From: Endothia cerciana
Taxonomy: Eukaryota; Ascomycota; Sordariomycetes; Diaporthales; Cryphonectriaceae
NCBI GenBank assembly: GCA_026119935.1
Contig: JALRMH010000002.1
Span: 682,001-746,000, forward strand
DNA length: 64,000 nucleotides
Reading direction: 5' to 3'
Shown: positions 47,809-59,261 of the stretch, in pieces
How the letters are laid out: each line of letters opens with the position of its first letter
Position numbering within the stretch: the stretch's first letter is position 1
Made by a program: the position numbers and the translations under genes
The notes under the pieces: model-generated
Database searches by the model: none
What the model was told of the DNA's origin: nothing
Seen by the model: the letters and a program-made list of their open reading frames with translations, nothing else

Positions 47809-49500
47809 TTACGCGGTCATCTCGCCGATGAACTCCTGAAGCTCCTCATCGACGAGCTCGTGGATCTTCTCCGAGAGCCTGTCGACCTTATCCGCCAGTG
47901 ACTCGCCGGCCTCGGCGACCTTGTCGGAGACGGACGACAGGATGTTCTTACTCTCAGGCTCGACGGTGTAGCCACCAGCCTCGAGGATGGAGGAGTAGTT
48001 GCTGCAACCGCCGCCATTCCAGGCGAGCACGTTGGGCGTACCGCTGGGCAGGTCAGAGAGGGCGCCAGAGGTGCCGAGGCTGATCATCTGGCTCTTGAGC
48101 TCCTTTGGCGTGATGTCGGCAAGAGAGTACTCAGAGTCCTTGGCGGGCTGGAGGGACAGGTAGTAGGCCAGGAGGCCAGCAATGTGAGGAGAGGCCATGG
48201 AGGTACCGGAGATGGTGTTCACCGCATGATCGCTGCCGATCCAGGTGGACTGGATGCTCAGGCCGGGGGCGAAGATGTCGGTGCACTTGCCATAGTTGGA
48301 GAAGTAGGCACGGCTGTCATCGATGGCGGAGGCACCGACGGTCACAGCGTTCTCGGCGGCAGCGGGGGAGTAGTTGCAGGCATCCGCGTTGTCGTTGCCC
48401 GCAGCCACAGCGAAGTGGATGCCCTGTTCGACGGCGGCGTTGACAGCAGCATCGAGCATCTTGGTCTTGCCACCTCCGAGGGACATGTTGGCGACGGAGC
48501 CCTTGAAGCCCTTGCGCTTGCCATCCTTGGCGGCGTTGACCTGCTCAAGGTGGTTCGAGGCAGCCCAGTCGACTCCGCCAATGACATCGGCCATGGTGCC
48601 ACTGCCGTTGGACCGGAGGACCTTGACGGCGTAGACATTGGCCTTCTTCGCGACACCGTACTTCTTGCCGGCAATAGTGCCAGAGCAGTGGGTGCCGTGA
48701 CCGTTACCGTCGGCGTCAGTATCGCCCTTAGGGATAGTCTTGCCCCACGAGGCACGGCCCTCGAAGTCGACGTGGTCGATGTTGGTACCAGTGTCAATCA
48801 CGTAGGCGTCGACGCCCTCACCAGCATCCTCGGCGTATAGGTACTTGTTAAAGGTACCGAACGAGAGGGTGTTACGGTGAGAGACACGGGCCAGACCCCA
48901 GGGAGCCATCTTCTCGGTCTCGCCATCGCAGGACTCCTCCACCTTGTACTCCATAGTGTGGACGATTGTGTCATGCTCGACGGCCTCGACCTGTCACAAG
49001 AAAGCCCAGTTAGCCGAATGTCCTCGGACGGGGAGAACAGTATGGACGCCCATCTCATGCGTGATAGGACGACTGCAGGAGGGCCGGAACAGGACCACGA
49101 GGGCAAGACTTACATCAGGATGCGACCGGATGGCCTCGATGGTATCCTCGCTCCAGTGGCCTGCGTAGCCTGCGAAGCTGCCGCCGATGGAGTACTTGTG
49201 CCTCAGGCCCTCGAACGTGGTGATGGCGCTCTCCAGGGGCCACTGGCCACGCTTCCGCAGCTCAAGCTCGCTGGCCTGCTGGTTGGCGGCGTGGACGGAA
49301 TTGAGCCAGACATGGTGGTCGTCGGCGTGCTTGTCTGTCACATGGCTCTTGAACTTGATGATGTAACGGTCGGGGATGACCTCGGCGTTGGTGGAAGACA
49401 GCAGAGGGGCTGCGCCGTTGTGGATGGTCTCGGCCCCAAAGGAGGGTACGACCGCAGCCACAGCAGTGGCCGCAAAGGAAAGGGCGGCGAGGCCTCTCAT
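47809..49500 (-). CDS. Subtilisin-like serine protease, vacuolar proteinase B / Alp2 type
   Basis: Subtilase (peptidase S8, proteinase-K group) resembling cerevisin and the vacuolar/autophagic Alp2-PrB proteases of filamentous fungi. Exons 49500-49114 and 48990-47809 give 522 residues; the 123-bp intron (GTAAGT...GTGACAG) joins SHPD to VEAVEHD. A signal peptide (MRGLAALSFAATAVAAVVPS) is followed by an inhibitor-I9 propeptide (DRYIIKFKSHV) to about residue 140. The catalytic triad is intact: Asp in YVIDTGTNIDHVDFEG, His in DGNGHGTHCSG, Ser in SGTSMASPHIAG. The oxyanion Asn is in AAGND. A C-terminal helical extension (VSDKVAEAGESLADKVDRLSEKI) distinguishes this vacuolar type from shorter secreted proteases. 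Vacuolar location is inferred from family, not shown. Confidence 0.94.
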
Positions 49501-51630
49501 CGTGGTGATGAATGACGATGGGATAGATAAGGAATGACGTGGGTCTACCAGCGACTGGTCAGGGGAAAGCGAAGCAGGGAAGCCCAAGAAAAGAAGGGGA
49601 TAGAAGATGAAGCCCAAGAGGTATTGCGAAGGAGGAATGGACGGGAGATGATGGGGGTTGAAGGTGTGTTGTTGTGGTAGATGATGATGGAGGGAGGATG
49701 AAGAAAGGAGTAGAGGGAGACGAGAGCGAGGACGGCAGTAGAAGAGGAGGAGGAGTCAGGTCGGAGGTTGGGGAAGCTTAAGGCTAACAGGAAGGCTGCG
49801 CTGCGCATGGGCAATACAGCTGCAACCGCGAGTGCGATAGCGATAAAGGGTAGGCACGGGACCACCCCCAGGTCGTTATCGCCGCCCACTTGGAATGACG
49901 ACTGACCTGACGGATAAAGCCCCCCCCCCCCCCGGGCGATGTGCCAAGTGCCCAGGGCGTTCGAGGTACCCGGTACATCGCGTAGGCACCCTCAGGCGGT
50001 GGCGGGTGCGCCCAGAGCCCCCCCGAGCCAGGTGCGGAGACGGAGTATGGAGTACCGCAACCCAGGCATTAGCCACCATGTACTAAGCCCAGCACCTGCG
50101 TCCTGGCGACCGGGGGTGGCCTACAGTGGCAGGGGGGGTTGCTGTCGCAGCACCCGGAACGGAACAGCACGACAGCTGGCGGCCGCCAGTGCCTGCCTCG
50201 CCCTGGTGGGGCCAGGAGGAGCTTCAGGGCCCACCTATGATGCCAGCACTTACAAGGTTGCTATGGGGTGCTACTACTATAGTGTGGTACGTGCCTGAGC
50301 CACGCCGGGGGGTTGAGCTGCCTGCTGACAGGCTGAATACCACCGTGGCAGCGAGGAGGGAGTCACTTTCTGGAGGGTAAGGTCCGAAAGCGGAATGCCT
50401 ACCATATGTAGTACCTCAAGATACCATAGTACCATAGCACTACAGTATTGCCCCTGGTGCTCAGTAGTGGTAGTGGTCGAGGAGGAAGCCGAGGGACAGG
50501 CTGCTCTTGATACGGGTCGACCCGAGCTGTCCGTCTTTGACCGCAGCATCCAGAGCTGAAATGCACATCGACGTGGTCCTCCTCCTCTCTGGACCTGGAC
50601 AGTTTCGAAGCCGAGGAAGACTCACCGTCTCTTTTCCCCCTTTCCTGCCGCAGCGGGAGGGCAGGTCGGCTGGACCCAACGGCCCGGAGTAATGAAGCTT
50701 CACCTCTGAAGGTGCTGGGGCCCTGCAGCACGAGACCACCCCGACCGAGACATCCACCCACCCACCCACGCCAGTATCGGGCACACTGTACTACGCATCA
50801 TAGTCAGTCCTGTACGGGGCCTGCTCAAGGCACAGGGAGTCGTTTCGGGTACTGTCCGTGTGTTCCTATCAGTGATCAGCTGTCAGATGGTCTGCCCGTG
50901 GCGACGGCGACGGCGATCAACCCCACCCCCATCAAGTACTGGTATGCACGAAGCATGCCGCTGCGCTGATTATGCACGAAGGGTCCTTTGGGGTGGTGGG
51001 GCTCAACTTATCCATCTCGTACGGATGGCAATCTCGACTCCAACTACTCTTCGAGTCAGTTCATCAAGCGCCCTGAGTCTGCCTGATCGATCTGTCTGAT
51101 CCTGTGCCTACAGTGCAGTGGACCACCCCATGGGCTGGATGCCTCCAGTGGATCACTGTAATTTGTCCACCAACATTGAAGAGCACCCAAGGGCCATCGG
51201 TGACTGGCTTCCGTGTGCCGCTAGGCTCGGTAGCGCCAGGCGACAAGGCCTGCAGATCGTGGGGTAATCTTGGGAAGGTCAGATGGCGGCGCCTGGTCGG
51301 TAGCTCAGGTCCACGTGCACACCAGCCGCGACTCGGACCTTGAGACATCGATCACGACGTTCCCACTCAGAAAGAATACAATGTCTCGGAGTCATGAAGC
51401 ACATCTCGACTTCGAGCTCAAGCTCGAGCCGGCAAAACCTCCCCTCTGGCTGGGCCCTCCAGCCCTAACAGCCACAAGCATGGAAAGTCAACTTGCCTGA
51501 CTGCTAAGAACTTCTCCATGGGCTCAGCAAGCCAGAGGTTGAAACGTCTGGATATTGGTCAGGACGAGCCTGTGCCGGATATTCTCTGCCTTCCGCCTGG
51601 ACTCGGCTATCTTCACGTTAAACAAGCGTT

Positions 51631-51663
<33 letters not shown>

Positions 51664-51694
51664 ACAGCGGTGCCCCCCTCTACATAGTTGTTGA
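49501..51694. other. Intergenic spacer, about 2.2 kb
   Basis: Protease promoter at the left, 3' flank of the giant Cys-rich gene at the right. It contains a C run near 49920-49934, ACTAC/GTAGT palindromes near 50268-50290 and 50398-50450, and a CT microsatellite at 51638-51663 adjoining the next gene's stop. No supported gene. Confidence 0.55.
51638..51663. repeat. (CT)n microsatellite
   Basis: About 12 CT units some 30 bp past the stop of the Cys-repeat gene. Confidence 0.95.
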
Positions 51695-54600
51695 TCACAG
51701 GCCCATGGCCGACCGGCCCATCCAGGTGGTATTCCCAAACACCCCAGCGAATGCTTCTCTAATGCCTTGGATACCAAGCATGGACTCAAGACCAGGGCGG
51801 AAGTACACCTGATGAAACCACACACTCCACCCGTTCAGAGCCGGATACAGTAATGCATAGTCTACTTCGTAAGGCGACCACCAAGGGTACGCCCTGCGGT
51901 GTCTCAGTCCTCTGACATAGCTCGCCGTCCTGGGGTTTGCGGACAGCCACAACCTTCTCTCTTCGCCCATTGCGACCAGCATCGTGGAATGACCAACTAC
52001 AACGCACCACAGCGCGAACGACAGGATCTCTTCTGCTGGCAATATGGGTGCCCAAGGCTGCCCCACTCCTCCTACAAGGAGCCTCGCCAGCACTTCTAGG
52101 GGCAGCCCGAGATAGTACCACACAAGCGCCACGAGGAAACGAAGGATGGCCCAGATATTGAATAGCTGCCCATAGGTGAGCCAGCGGATGAACCACCCGA
52201 TCAGCTGCAGGAACTGCCACTCGGGGCGAGGTATAGGCGCGGGTTTAGGGTTAGGAGCTTGCGGCCGTTGACGATCCGGCTTCCCGCTAGGGCCCCCTCC
52301 GCCTCCACCAGGCTGTCGAGCTCCAGACTGTCTGCGAGACTGATCTTTGCCGGGCGGTCGTTGTTCGGGCTGAGGCTCCGCCAGTTGTTCTGCGCCACCC
52401 TGTGGTTCACCGGGCTGTTCATTAGGGCGTTCATCTTCAACCTCCACGCCCCTGAGCTGCTCATTCACAGGCTGAGGTCCCGGGGCTCCCACACCACCCT
52501 CACCATCTCGTTCAAGTGTCGATGTTCGGGGCAGGCTCCTTCTACTATGAGAAGGGCCATCTCGTGGTCGCCCCGCCTTGAGGGCGCTTTGGGCTCTTGG
52601 ACTCCCTCCATCCTGTGATCTGCCCTCGGCCATGCTGTCAGGGTCGCCCTGTGGAGCACTATGGATTGAGTGCTCAGAGGATGATGCGTTAGAAGGGAGT
52701 CGGGACGAGGGCACTTGAGGCGCTCCCTGGGAAGAAGCTGGCCGTGAAGCACTACGAGGCCCTTGCTTCGAGACAGATGCAGCAGACAATGCCCCCGACG
52801 CGCGAGACGCGCGAGACGAACCCGTCCGACTCATGAGTCCCAGCAAGCCTCCGAAACTTTGGTGAGAGTCTGTAGGGGAGCCTGGACGCGAGCCGGTCAC
52901 TACGTCGCTGGCCTGTCGACTCCTAGGGGGCTCAGATGGCACCGGCGGTATATGATACACCATATTCTTACACGTAAAATAGGCAATCCGGCGGCCGTCC
53001 TCAGTCGTCAAAACGTTCTGTCTTCCGCCTGCTCGGCATCGACAATTGCAGCTGCACCCTCGTGGAGGACCAACTGAAAGCTCGCGTCCCTGGTTTCTCC
53101 TGAAGGGTCTGACTTGACCGAACGCGTCCGCAACACCCGTTTGCTCCAGAATCCTCTCGTTGGAGTGCAATGTGCATGCCCAGTCTGGCGTACCTGCAAC
53201 AAAGATCGCCGAGCTAAACAGAGTCCCTGCTGGGGTGTTTTCGGCGGCGGCGGCGGCGCGAAACTGCTTGCGGATGGCCAATGGTACGTGGGATTTGCAC
53301 CCTCCACCGCAAATGCACCGCCTGTCTGAGTCCTTGTCATAGTGCTCGCAGCAGACGTGCTCCTTGCAACCCCTTCCACAGCCGCAGTGCGCCCAACCGT
53401 CTTCGATTTGATGGTGCTGACAACAAGGATGATAAGCCAAGCAAGGGTACCGGCAGCTGCGAATCTTTCCGCCTCCTTCGACATCGACTTCCTTGTGCTT
53501 GCACACACCGTTATTGTTTCTAAAATCCTGGCAGCCACGCATGCACCATAGCTTGAGAGGGTCACTCTCTCTGTAGTGGTAGCATACGGCGTGCTGAAGA
53601 CAAGTCTTGCCACAATTGCACGATGTCGTCCCGTCCTTCTGCTCGGTGACACCGCAAAGGCAGCATTCTCTGTGTTTATCACACGATTTTTCGCACACAC
53701 AGCTCTCAACATCGATGTTCCAGTGCTCGCAGCATCGATGATCTTCACAACTTCCATCGCACCTGCAGCCGACAGTGTCTACCCAGTGACTGCAGCAGAA
53801 GTGGTCTTGGCACGTACCGTGGCAGTCGCAAAGGCGGGTCCAGCTGTCGAAGTGCTCACAACACGGTGTGCGTCTCGGGACTATTTCTGCAGAGGCATTG
53901 GAGCCAGAGCTGGACTTACGGCGCTCAGAAGTTCCGGACATGGTCCCCGGCTGCTTGAGGTCATCAGACTGGCGGACAAACGGTGATCCACCTGCTTCAA
54001 GACTGCGAGTATTGGCGACCGTATCGCGACAGCGGGCCCCCCGTGCGGGGACATCATGTGAAGAAGGCTGATCACCTCGAACTGGAATCATCGTTGCTGG
54101 AGCCGATGCCACCCTGGAGCCTGCAGCGTGGGTTTCCGGCGTCGAACCCGGGTATGGGGTGCCTGGTGGCGCACCCTCGTCTCCTCTATTCGCGTTTGCA
54201 CGGCCTATATCCAGCGGGACCGGCCTCCTAGGCGACCTTCTGAGGATGCTTCTTGGAGTTGTCCGGGAGCTGGCAACAGCCGGCTGCTCGTGAGTGTCTG
54301 CGAAGCTCACGCGAGAACTGCCGGGAGTGCGGGTCCTAGCCGGTTCACCTTGCTCTTCAACCGTGTCGCCCATACCGCATGTGCAAGCCCCAGGGTCGAC
54401 TCCTCCAACAAAGATGTCCGCAGGAAATCGCACAACTGCCTCGCAGTCGTCACAGGGCCCATCCGGGTGAGCACGCAACCACTCCGGGTCTATATACACA
54501 GGTCCATGTGACTGGTCGGCTTCCTCGCCGCCAAATAGGAAGTCAGAGATGGTGGATCGCGCGCGGGACAAGAGACTTTGGTTACTGCCGCTTGACCCGC

Positions 54601-56971
54601 TCTCACGCACCGAAGGGTCTCTCAGATGATTGCCTTGGGCATCCCGAGGATTTGCGATGTCCCATGCTAGAGCCTTCCTACTCAACGTATCCATGTCTTG
54701 GAAGAGTGTGACAAACCGGTCGAGGAATTCCTCAATATGAGGCAGCCATGCTTTTTGGTATGCCTCCAGCTCGTTAAATCGCCCATACTCTTCACAGCCA
54801 CGTCCATAATGTTCCGGTCTCGATTCCGAAATCACCCTGCTGGTCTCGATTAAAGCTTGGAGCTCATCTAGACAAGGCTGCTGCCCTGTGTTCATCCTTC
54901 CTACCCTAACCGCGACCTTGGCAAACGTGGACATCCTTTGGCTGCACCGGATGAAGTCATTCAGGTAATTATCAATAAACTTCATTGCTCGCTCGGCAAA
55001 CAAAACGACCCGCTCCCGCTCCCTAGGTCCAAGGTTGTCGATGCTGTGGCTATGTGTCGCTTGTTCGAGGAAGATGTCTCTCTCGCGTCGGATGGCATCG
55101 CGATCCTCCTCCACCGTTCGAAGGCGTGCCTGAAGCTGTTCTCGGGTCAGACCGTCGGGGGCGGCAGCGGAGCTACGCGACGTGCGATTTGATGGGATGC
55201 CTGGGGAAGGCTGTGTGGCATCAGAGTCGGAACGAGCCCTAGGCGACAGGACGGCTCGCTGGGCCAATGTGTCGAACAAGCCTGCAATCAGATCATACTC
55301 ATCATTCAGCAACACGATGACACTTTGAAGGTCGGTAAAGTCTTGTTCTTGCTGGGCGTCGTCTTCATCGAGAAAGCCGGCTAGCGTGCGCATGTCCTCT
55401 CCTGTGCGCAGCGTGTGGGCTGCCGGTGACAACTCTTGGTCAGGGAAAGGAGGTGGTACACCACTGCTAGTCGATGCTGCCCTGCCAGGCGTGCGAGGCT
55501 GGAAGTTGTACTCGGTACGCGCTGTGTCGTGGTCGTGAAATTCTCGCCTCCGCGGCGTAACCTCTCTGACGCCGTCTATATCCAGACCGGAGAGACCATT
55601 TTCATAAACCCTTATCTTCTCTCCTTCCATCTGGGCTCTCAGGGTCATCATTTGCGCCTCTGCTGTGTCTCTCTCCCCTAGAGCTGTCTCGAGGTTCTCC
55701 TCGTATGTCGTCAAGTACTCCCTCATTCGGTCATTCGACTCAGACTGGTCCTGGTCTCGCGCCAGGACGAAGTTGATCAGTTTGGCCCGCGGCATCGCGT
55801 TCAGCCGCGTGCGGTCTAGTGAGCCTTCCAGCGGGCTAGGCACGCCTTCCGGCCCAGAGACTGTCGAAAAATGTGACGATGCGCGTGAGAGAACCGGCCT
55901 CCCGGGGGATACCGTGGACGTCCGCCTTGCGCTCCCGGGCCGGCTCAAGCTCATGTCGATGCAGGAGTTGAGTTCCACGCAGATACCCTGCACGATGGCA
56001 GCGTCGTCTCGGAGTAGCCTCGCGGCGGTCTCCATCATGAGGGTCCTCATGCCTATGGACAAGGTATTCATCTCATCCGTCACTTGGTTCCGCACCTCCA
56101 AAGGGAGGACAGGTCCGATTTCAGGGTGATCGAGCCTGTGCCGGAAATCCTCGATGAACCCATCTGCGAACTGCTCGACGTCTGCCATATCCAGTGGCCT
56201 GAAGTGGTTGTGCGCCCTGAGCTCCACATCCATCAGGACTCTCGTGTCCGTGTACAGTCTATCCTCGCGAATGCGCTCGAGCAGGGGCCTCAGCATGGCG
56301 GCGCGGTCGGTTGTCGCGAGTGTCATTTCGGCGTTCGCGGTAGTAATGCTGCACACGCGGGGTAGTGGCGGTCGTCCGCTCTGTCCTATCGGCGCCTGCA
56401 TCCAGCCGCCTTGACCTGCACCCTCGAGGGTGCCGCCGCTGAGAGGGTTGACGGACGTGGCTTCTTCGCCTTCCTTGATGGGAGGTCGATTAGAAGAGGC
56501 TGATACGAAGTCGGCGCGCGTTATGGCGCCGTCGTGTTGGCTATCGCTGCCAATCCTGGCCTTTGCGGCGACTGGCCCGCGAGCCGTCGAGCCGCTGGCC
56601 TCACCGCTGAGGGAGGGACCATCTTCGGAATCCCGCGTCGTAGCATCCTCCGCCTCCTCATCGTCAGATCCCTCCGCCTCCTCCAACTCATCCCTCAGAT
56701 TCATCCCGAATTGCGGCAGAAAGCCGCCCAGGCTGGAATTCCCCGTCTGTGGGGTCTGCGGCGTGCCATCTGTACCTGTTGCACCGGGTCGTGAGAGAGG
56801 TCGGGGTCTGGTTCTGCCTTGCGATTGCACGCCTGTTAGGAGGGGTGTTGTCGAGGGGCCAGAGCCTGCGGGGCGGCTATCTTGCAGTGGTGTCGTGTGG
56901 GTGGCTGGATCATTTTCGAGATTGCCTGAGGAGTCGCATGGGTTTCGACTGTGGTCGTCCTCGTCGGCCAT
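51695..56971 (-). CDS. Giant protein with eight Cys/His repeats and hydrophobic C-terminus, 1,758 aa
   Basis: Single uninterrupted exon; the first in-frame ATG is at 56971 (MADEDDHSRN). Order: an acidic, Ser-rich disordered N-terminus; a helical segment (about residues 210-320, REDRLYTDTRVLMDVELRAH); coiled coils at about 410-450 and 608-632; a helical block to about 790 (RFNELEAYQKAWLPHIEEFL); more disorder with CDDCEAVV and ACTCGMG; eight tandem Cys/His repeats at about 1037-1229; CSCNCRCRAGG near 1310; a long Ser/Pro/Gln-rich linker; then several hydrophobic helices at about 1585-1680 (ILRFLVALVWYYLGLPLEVL) and a Trp/Tyr-rich tail. No signal peptide. It may be anchored to a membrane by the C-terminus with the repeats in the cytosol (inference). 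I recognise no described family; the helical parts look like an uncharacterised Pezizomycotina protein. Confidence 0.85.
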   Translation of the reverse strand: MADEDDHSRNPCDSSGNLENDPATHTTPLQDSRPAGSGPSTTPLLTGVQSQGRTRPRPLSRPGATGTDGTPQTPQTGNSSLGGFLPQFGMNLRDELEEAEGSDDEEAEDATTRDSEDGPSLSGEASGSTARGPVAAKARIGSDSQHDGAITRADFVSASSNRPPIKEGEEATSVNPLSGGTLEGAGQGGWMQAPIGQSGRPPLPRVCSITTANAEMTLATTDRAAMLRPLLERIREDRLYTDTRVLMDVELRAHNHFRPLDMADVEQFADGFIEDFRHRLDHPEIGPVLPLEVRNQVTDEMNTLSIGMRTLMMETAARLLRDDAAIVQGICVELNSCIDMSLSRPGSARRTSTVSPGRPVLSRASSHFSTVSGPEGVPSPLEGSLDRTRLNAMPRAKLINFVLARDQDQSESNDRMREYLTTYEENLETALGERDTAEAQMMTLRAQMEGEKIRVYENGLSGLDIDGVREVTPRRREFHDHDTARTEYNFQPRTPGRAASTSSGVPPPFPDQELSPAAHTLRTGEDMRTLAGFLDEDDAQQEQDFTDLQSVIVLLNDEYDLIAGLFDTLAQRAVLSPRARSDSDATQPSPGIPSNRTSRSSAAAPDGLTREQLQARLRTVEEDRDAIRRERDIFLEQATHSHSIDNLGPRERERVVLFAERAMKFIDNYLNDFIRCSQRMSTFAKVAVRVGRMNTGQQPCLDELQALIETSRVISESRPEHYGRGCEEYGRFNELEAYQKAWLPHIEEFLDRFVTLFQDMDTLSRKALAWDIANPRDAQGNHLRDPSVRESGSSGSNQSLLSRARSTISDFLFGGEEADQSHGPVYIDPEWLRAHPDGPCDDCEAVVRFPADIFVGGVDPGACTCGMGDTVEEQGEPARTRTPGSSRVSFADTHEQPAVASSRTTPRSILRRSPRRPVPLDIGRANANRGDEGAPPGTPYPGSTPETHAAGSRVASAPATMIPVRGDQPSSHDVPARGARCRDTVANTRSLEAGGSPFVRQSDDLKQPGTMSGTSERRKSSSGSNASAEIVPRRTPCCEHFDSWTRLCDCHGTCQDHFCCSHWVDTVGCRCDGSCEDHRCCEHWNIDVESCVCEKSCDKHRECCLCGVTEQKDGTTSCNCGKTCLQHAVCYHYRESDPLKLWCMRGCQDFRNNNGVCKHKEVDVEGGGKIRSCRYPCLAYHPCCQHHQIEDGWAHCGCGRGCKEHVCCEHYDKDSDRRCICGGGCKSHVPLAIRKQFRAAAAAENTPAGTLFSSAIFVAGTPDWACTLHSNERILEQTGVADAFGQVRPFRRNQGRELSVGPPRGCSCNCRCRAGGRQNVLTTEDGRRIAYFTCKNMVYHIPPVPSEPPRSRQASDVVTGSRPGSPTDSHQSFGGLLGLMSRTGSSRASRASGALSAASVSKQGPRSASRPASSQGAPQVPSSRLPSNASSSEHSIHSAPQGDPDSMAEGRSQDGGSPRAQSALKAGRPRDGPSHSRRSLPRTSTLERDGEGGVGAPGPQPVNEQLRGVEVEDERPNEQPGEPQGGAEQLAEPQPEQRPPGKDQSRRQSGARQPGGGGGGPSGKPDRQRPQAPNPKPAPIPRPEWQFLQLIGWFIRWLTYGQLFNIWAILRFLVALVWYYLGLPLEVLARLLVGGVGQPWAPILPAEEILSFALWCVVVGHSTMLVAMGEERRLWLSANPRTASYVRGLRHRRAYPWWSPYEVDYALLYPALNGWSVWFHQVYFRPGLESMLGIQGIREAFAGVFGNTTWMGRSAMGL
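53285..53863 (-). repeat. Eight Cys/His protein repeats
   Basis: Repeat consensus CCxHW-x(5-11)-CxC-x3-C-x2-H, 21-27 residues each, directly adjacent. Repeats 1, 2, 3, 7 and 8 match fully. Repeat 4 replaces the first His by Cys (CCLCG). Repeats 5 and 6 keep only three Cys. There are 37 Cys in 193 residues. The DNA repeats have diverged, so the array is old and not a recent slippage product. Confidence 0.9.
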
Positions 56972-58029
56972 CTTGACACTGACTGTTGCCAGAGGCACGT
57001 TCTCTTAGAGGTCGGTTTTGGAACAGTGATAATGATGGGACCTCTTGACGCTAGGTGTCCTGAATAGTAGACAGTATGCACCTGGTGTTTCTGCAGTTCA
57101 CGATCTCAACCCATACACTCTTCCATGTAATTTTCCTGTATTGAATGAAGGGAATTGTCTTCCTCGTGGACACCATCTCGCCTTGAGTACCAGTGCCATG
57201 CTGCGTAGAGGACACACAATCCCCAGCTTATGACGGCGTGCCTTTCCATTGTCTCCGTATTTCTGCTCGTGAGTATGTTTGAATAAAGAACGTTGCTTCA
57301 CGCGGGTGGCGTTCTGGTGACCAGCTGGACGCAAACGGCGAAGCGTGCATGAACAGTCGTGAGGGCGGGATGTCGAGTCTTTGTTGTTTCGACCACGCGA
57401 AAGGATGACATTGACCGGACCTTGCTCGCTGCGAAAACCAAAGCATTGTCAAAGGGACCACGGTATTCACGAAATGGCTCTCGATAATAGCTTGTAAATA
57501 ATCCTGCTCTTGGGAATTGGAAAGAGGACACCACTTGCAAGGTCGTCAATAGGATGTTGACGGTATATGCAAGCCCGTGCATCTCTAAATACTGCAGACC
57601 CTTATTGACTTGTTTGTGGAATGATTTCCGTGCAGAAACAGTAATTGCTGTCACTGGAAAGGGGGAAAATGAGAGCAATTTTGCGTATAGGCCCTCGTGG
57701 GCCTCTGTTTGAAGTGACATATTCCGGCCTGAGCTTTGATATCTGTACACGGATCTGGTCGAGCCACAGCTAGGTAGCATGACAGCTCCAGCGGGGCGCT
57801 AAGAGCACAAAGTCGATATTTACAGTGCTTCAGAAGATATCTCAGTCATACAATGCCCTATAAATCATGTTAGCCAGCCTCGGCTCATTCAGGGGCCATT
57901 AGGAAAACATGGCAAGCCTCGCCCGTACCTGCGGTCCCGCCCAAACACCGAAGCTCGGGGTGCGCCGTATGACAATCATGTCTACCGAGATCAGGCTCTG
58001 CAGGTTCTGATACAGCGAGGCACAGCCGA
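56972..58029. other. Spacer, about 1.06 kb
   Basis: Holds the promoter of the Cys-repeat gene and the 3' flank of NSE4. A 160-codon minus-strand frame (57298-57780) shows no family features and average composition; I do not call it. Confidence 0.5.
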
Positions 58030-59261
58030 CTAGCTGTACCAACCTCGGGCCCCTGGTCGATTCTGAGCCTCTCTACGGTGTTCGATCATGGACTCCTTGA
58101 TGTTGAAAGTCTTGATTAGGTCCCTCCATGTCGGCATGTCGAGGGACATGACTGCTTGGTGCCTCATGACGCCGTGTTTCGGCTTAGCTGGCGTCTCTTG
58201 CTCGCCTGCTGCGGACGGACCTGATCATTCGGGTTAGACCAACCAGCAAGGCCCTCTACAGAGATAAGATGGCACTTACACAGAGACGGCAGACCATTCT
58301 CCTCGTAATGCACCTCGACCATACCCTCTCTTATGAGAAAACTGACGTAGAACATGTTCTCGACCGTCTGCCCAAACGATTTCGGGTTGATGCAGAACCG
58401 CACTAGGTCGAGGTTGCCAGACTCAGACAAACCGACCCTCTCCATCGCCTCGTCCACATCATCGCCGTCCTTCTCATCATCCTCATGGACAGCCTGCACC
58501 TGGGCAATGGCCGCATCACGCGCCTGCTTGAGCTCTCTCAGGATCTTGTTGCAAACCGCCGTCAAATCGTTCTCGTTATTTGAGAGTTCCTCGGTGTCCA
58601 ACACCTCAGGCCGCACCTCCTGCAGGTCCCGCAGCCGTAGCGGCGCCTGTCTAGCGACCACCTTGCGCCCCTTCTTCTGCACGCTCAATGGGCCGAGCAA
58701 GAACCCCGGCAGCGCCGGTCTTCGTCCGGCCGGTACACACGCGTACCGGCCCAGGTGCGCCCAGTTCATCATATCACCGCCCGTGCCATCCTCATCATCG
58801 TCGCTCCCGTCGGAGGAGGTGGAGTCACTCCCAACCGCGCGACCCATTGCCCCCAGGCCGCCCCTCCTGCGGCGCTGGGTGTGCGTGAGCTCATCGCTCT
58901 CGTCGTCCTCAACCCCCGCGGCCCTACGCATGTACGTGATGCACTTGGACACGAAATCGTCCGGGTCGACACCGGTCCCCAGGTTCCCCGCGGTCAGGCG
59001 CTGGAGCTTGCGGTGGTTGAGGTCCACGAGGGTCAGCAGGGCCTTGGAGTCGATGGCCGCCTCTGAGGTCTGCCTGATGTTGCCGGAGTATTCGTTGAGC
59101 GACCTGAGCGTCTCCTCGACCCGCTTTGACCTTGGGGCAAGATATTCCTCCGCATTCTCGTGCATGTCACGCTCCAGAGAGCGGATGCCCCGCTGGATCT
59201 GCCGCCGCTCGCCGAGCGACTGGTCCGGGTTGTAAAACCCGAGGTCTTCATCTGGAGCCAT
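58030..59261 (-). CDS. NSE4: SMC5/6 complex kleisin subunit Nse4
   Basis: Kleisin that bridges the Smc5 and Smc6 heads in the SMC5/6 DNA-repair complex. Exons 59261-58281/58280 and 58220-58030 give 390 residues. The 59-bp intron (GTAAGT...TCTAAC...ATCAG) splits the Cys codon of LPSLC; reading through it instead would lose the conserved C-terminus. The N-terminal kleisin helices include RRQIQRGIRSLERDMHENAEE and the EYLAPRSKRVEETLRSLNE block, then DPDDFVSKCITYMRR. An acidic Ser/Asp loop (about 150-170) precedes NWAHLGRYACVPAGRRP and GFLLGPLSVQKK. The C-terminal winged-helix part has SGNLDLVRFCINPKSFGQTV, FYVSFLIREGMVEV and the signature RHQAVMSLDMPTWRDLI. It is divergent from VPS34 with 458 bp between starts. 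Confidence 0.95.

Noticed and set aside
56972..56998. Start of the Cys-repeat protein nine codons upstream
   Set aside because: That codon is GTG; the first ATG is at 56971.
57298..57780. 160-codon minus-strand frame in the spacer before the Cys-repeat gene
   Set aside because: No recognisable motif, domain or codon bias, and it lies in the likely promoter region.
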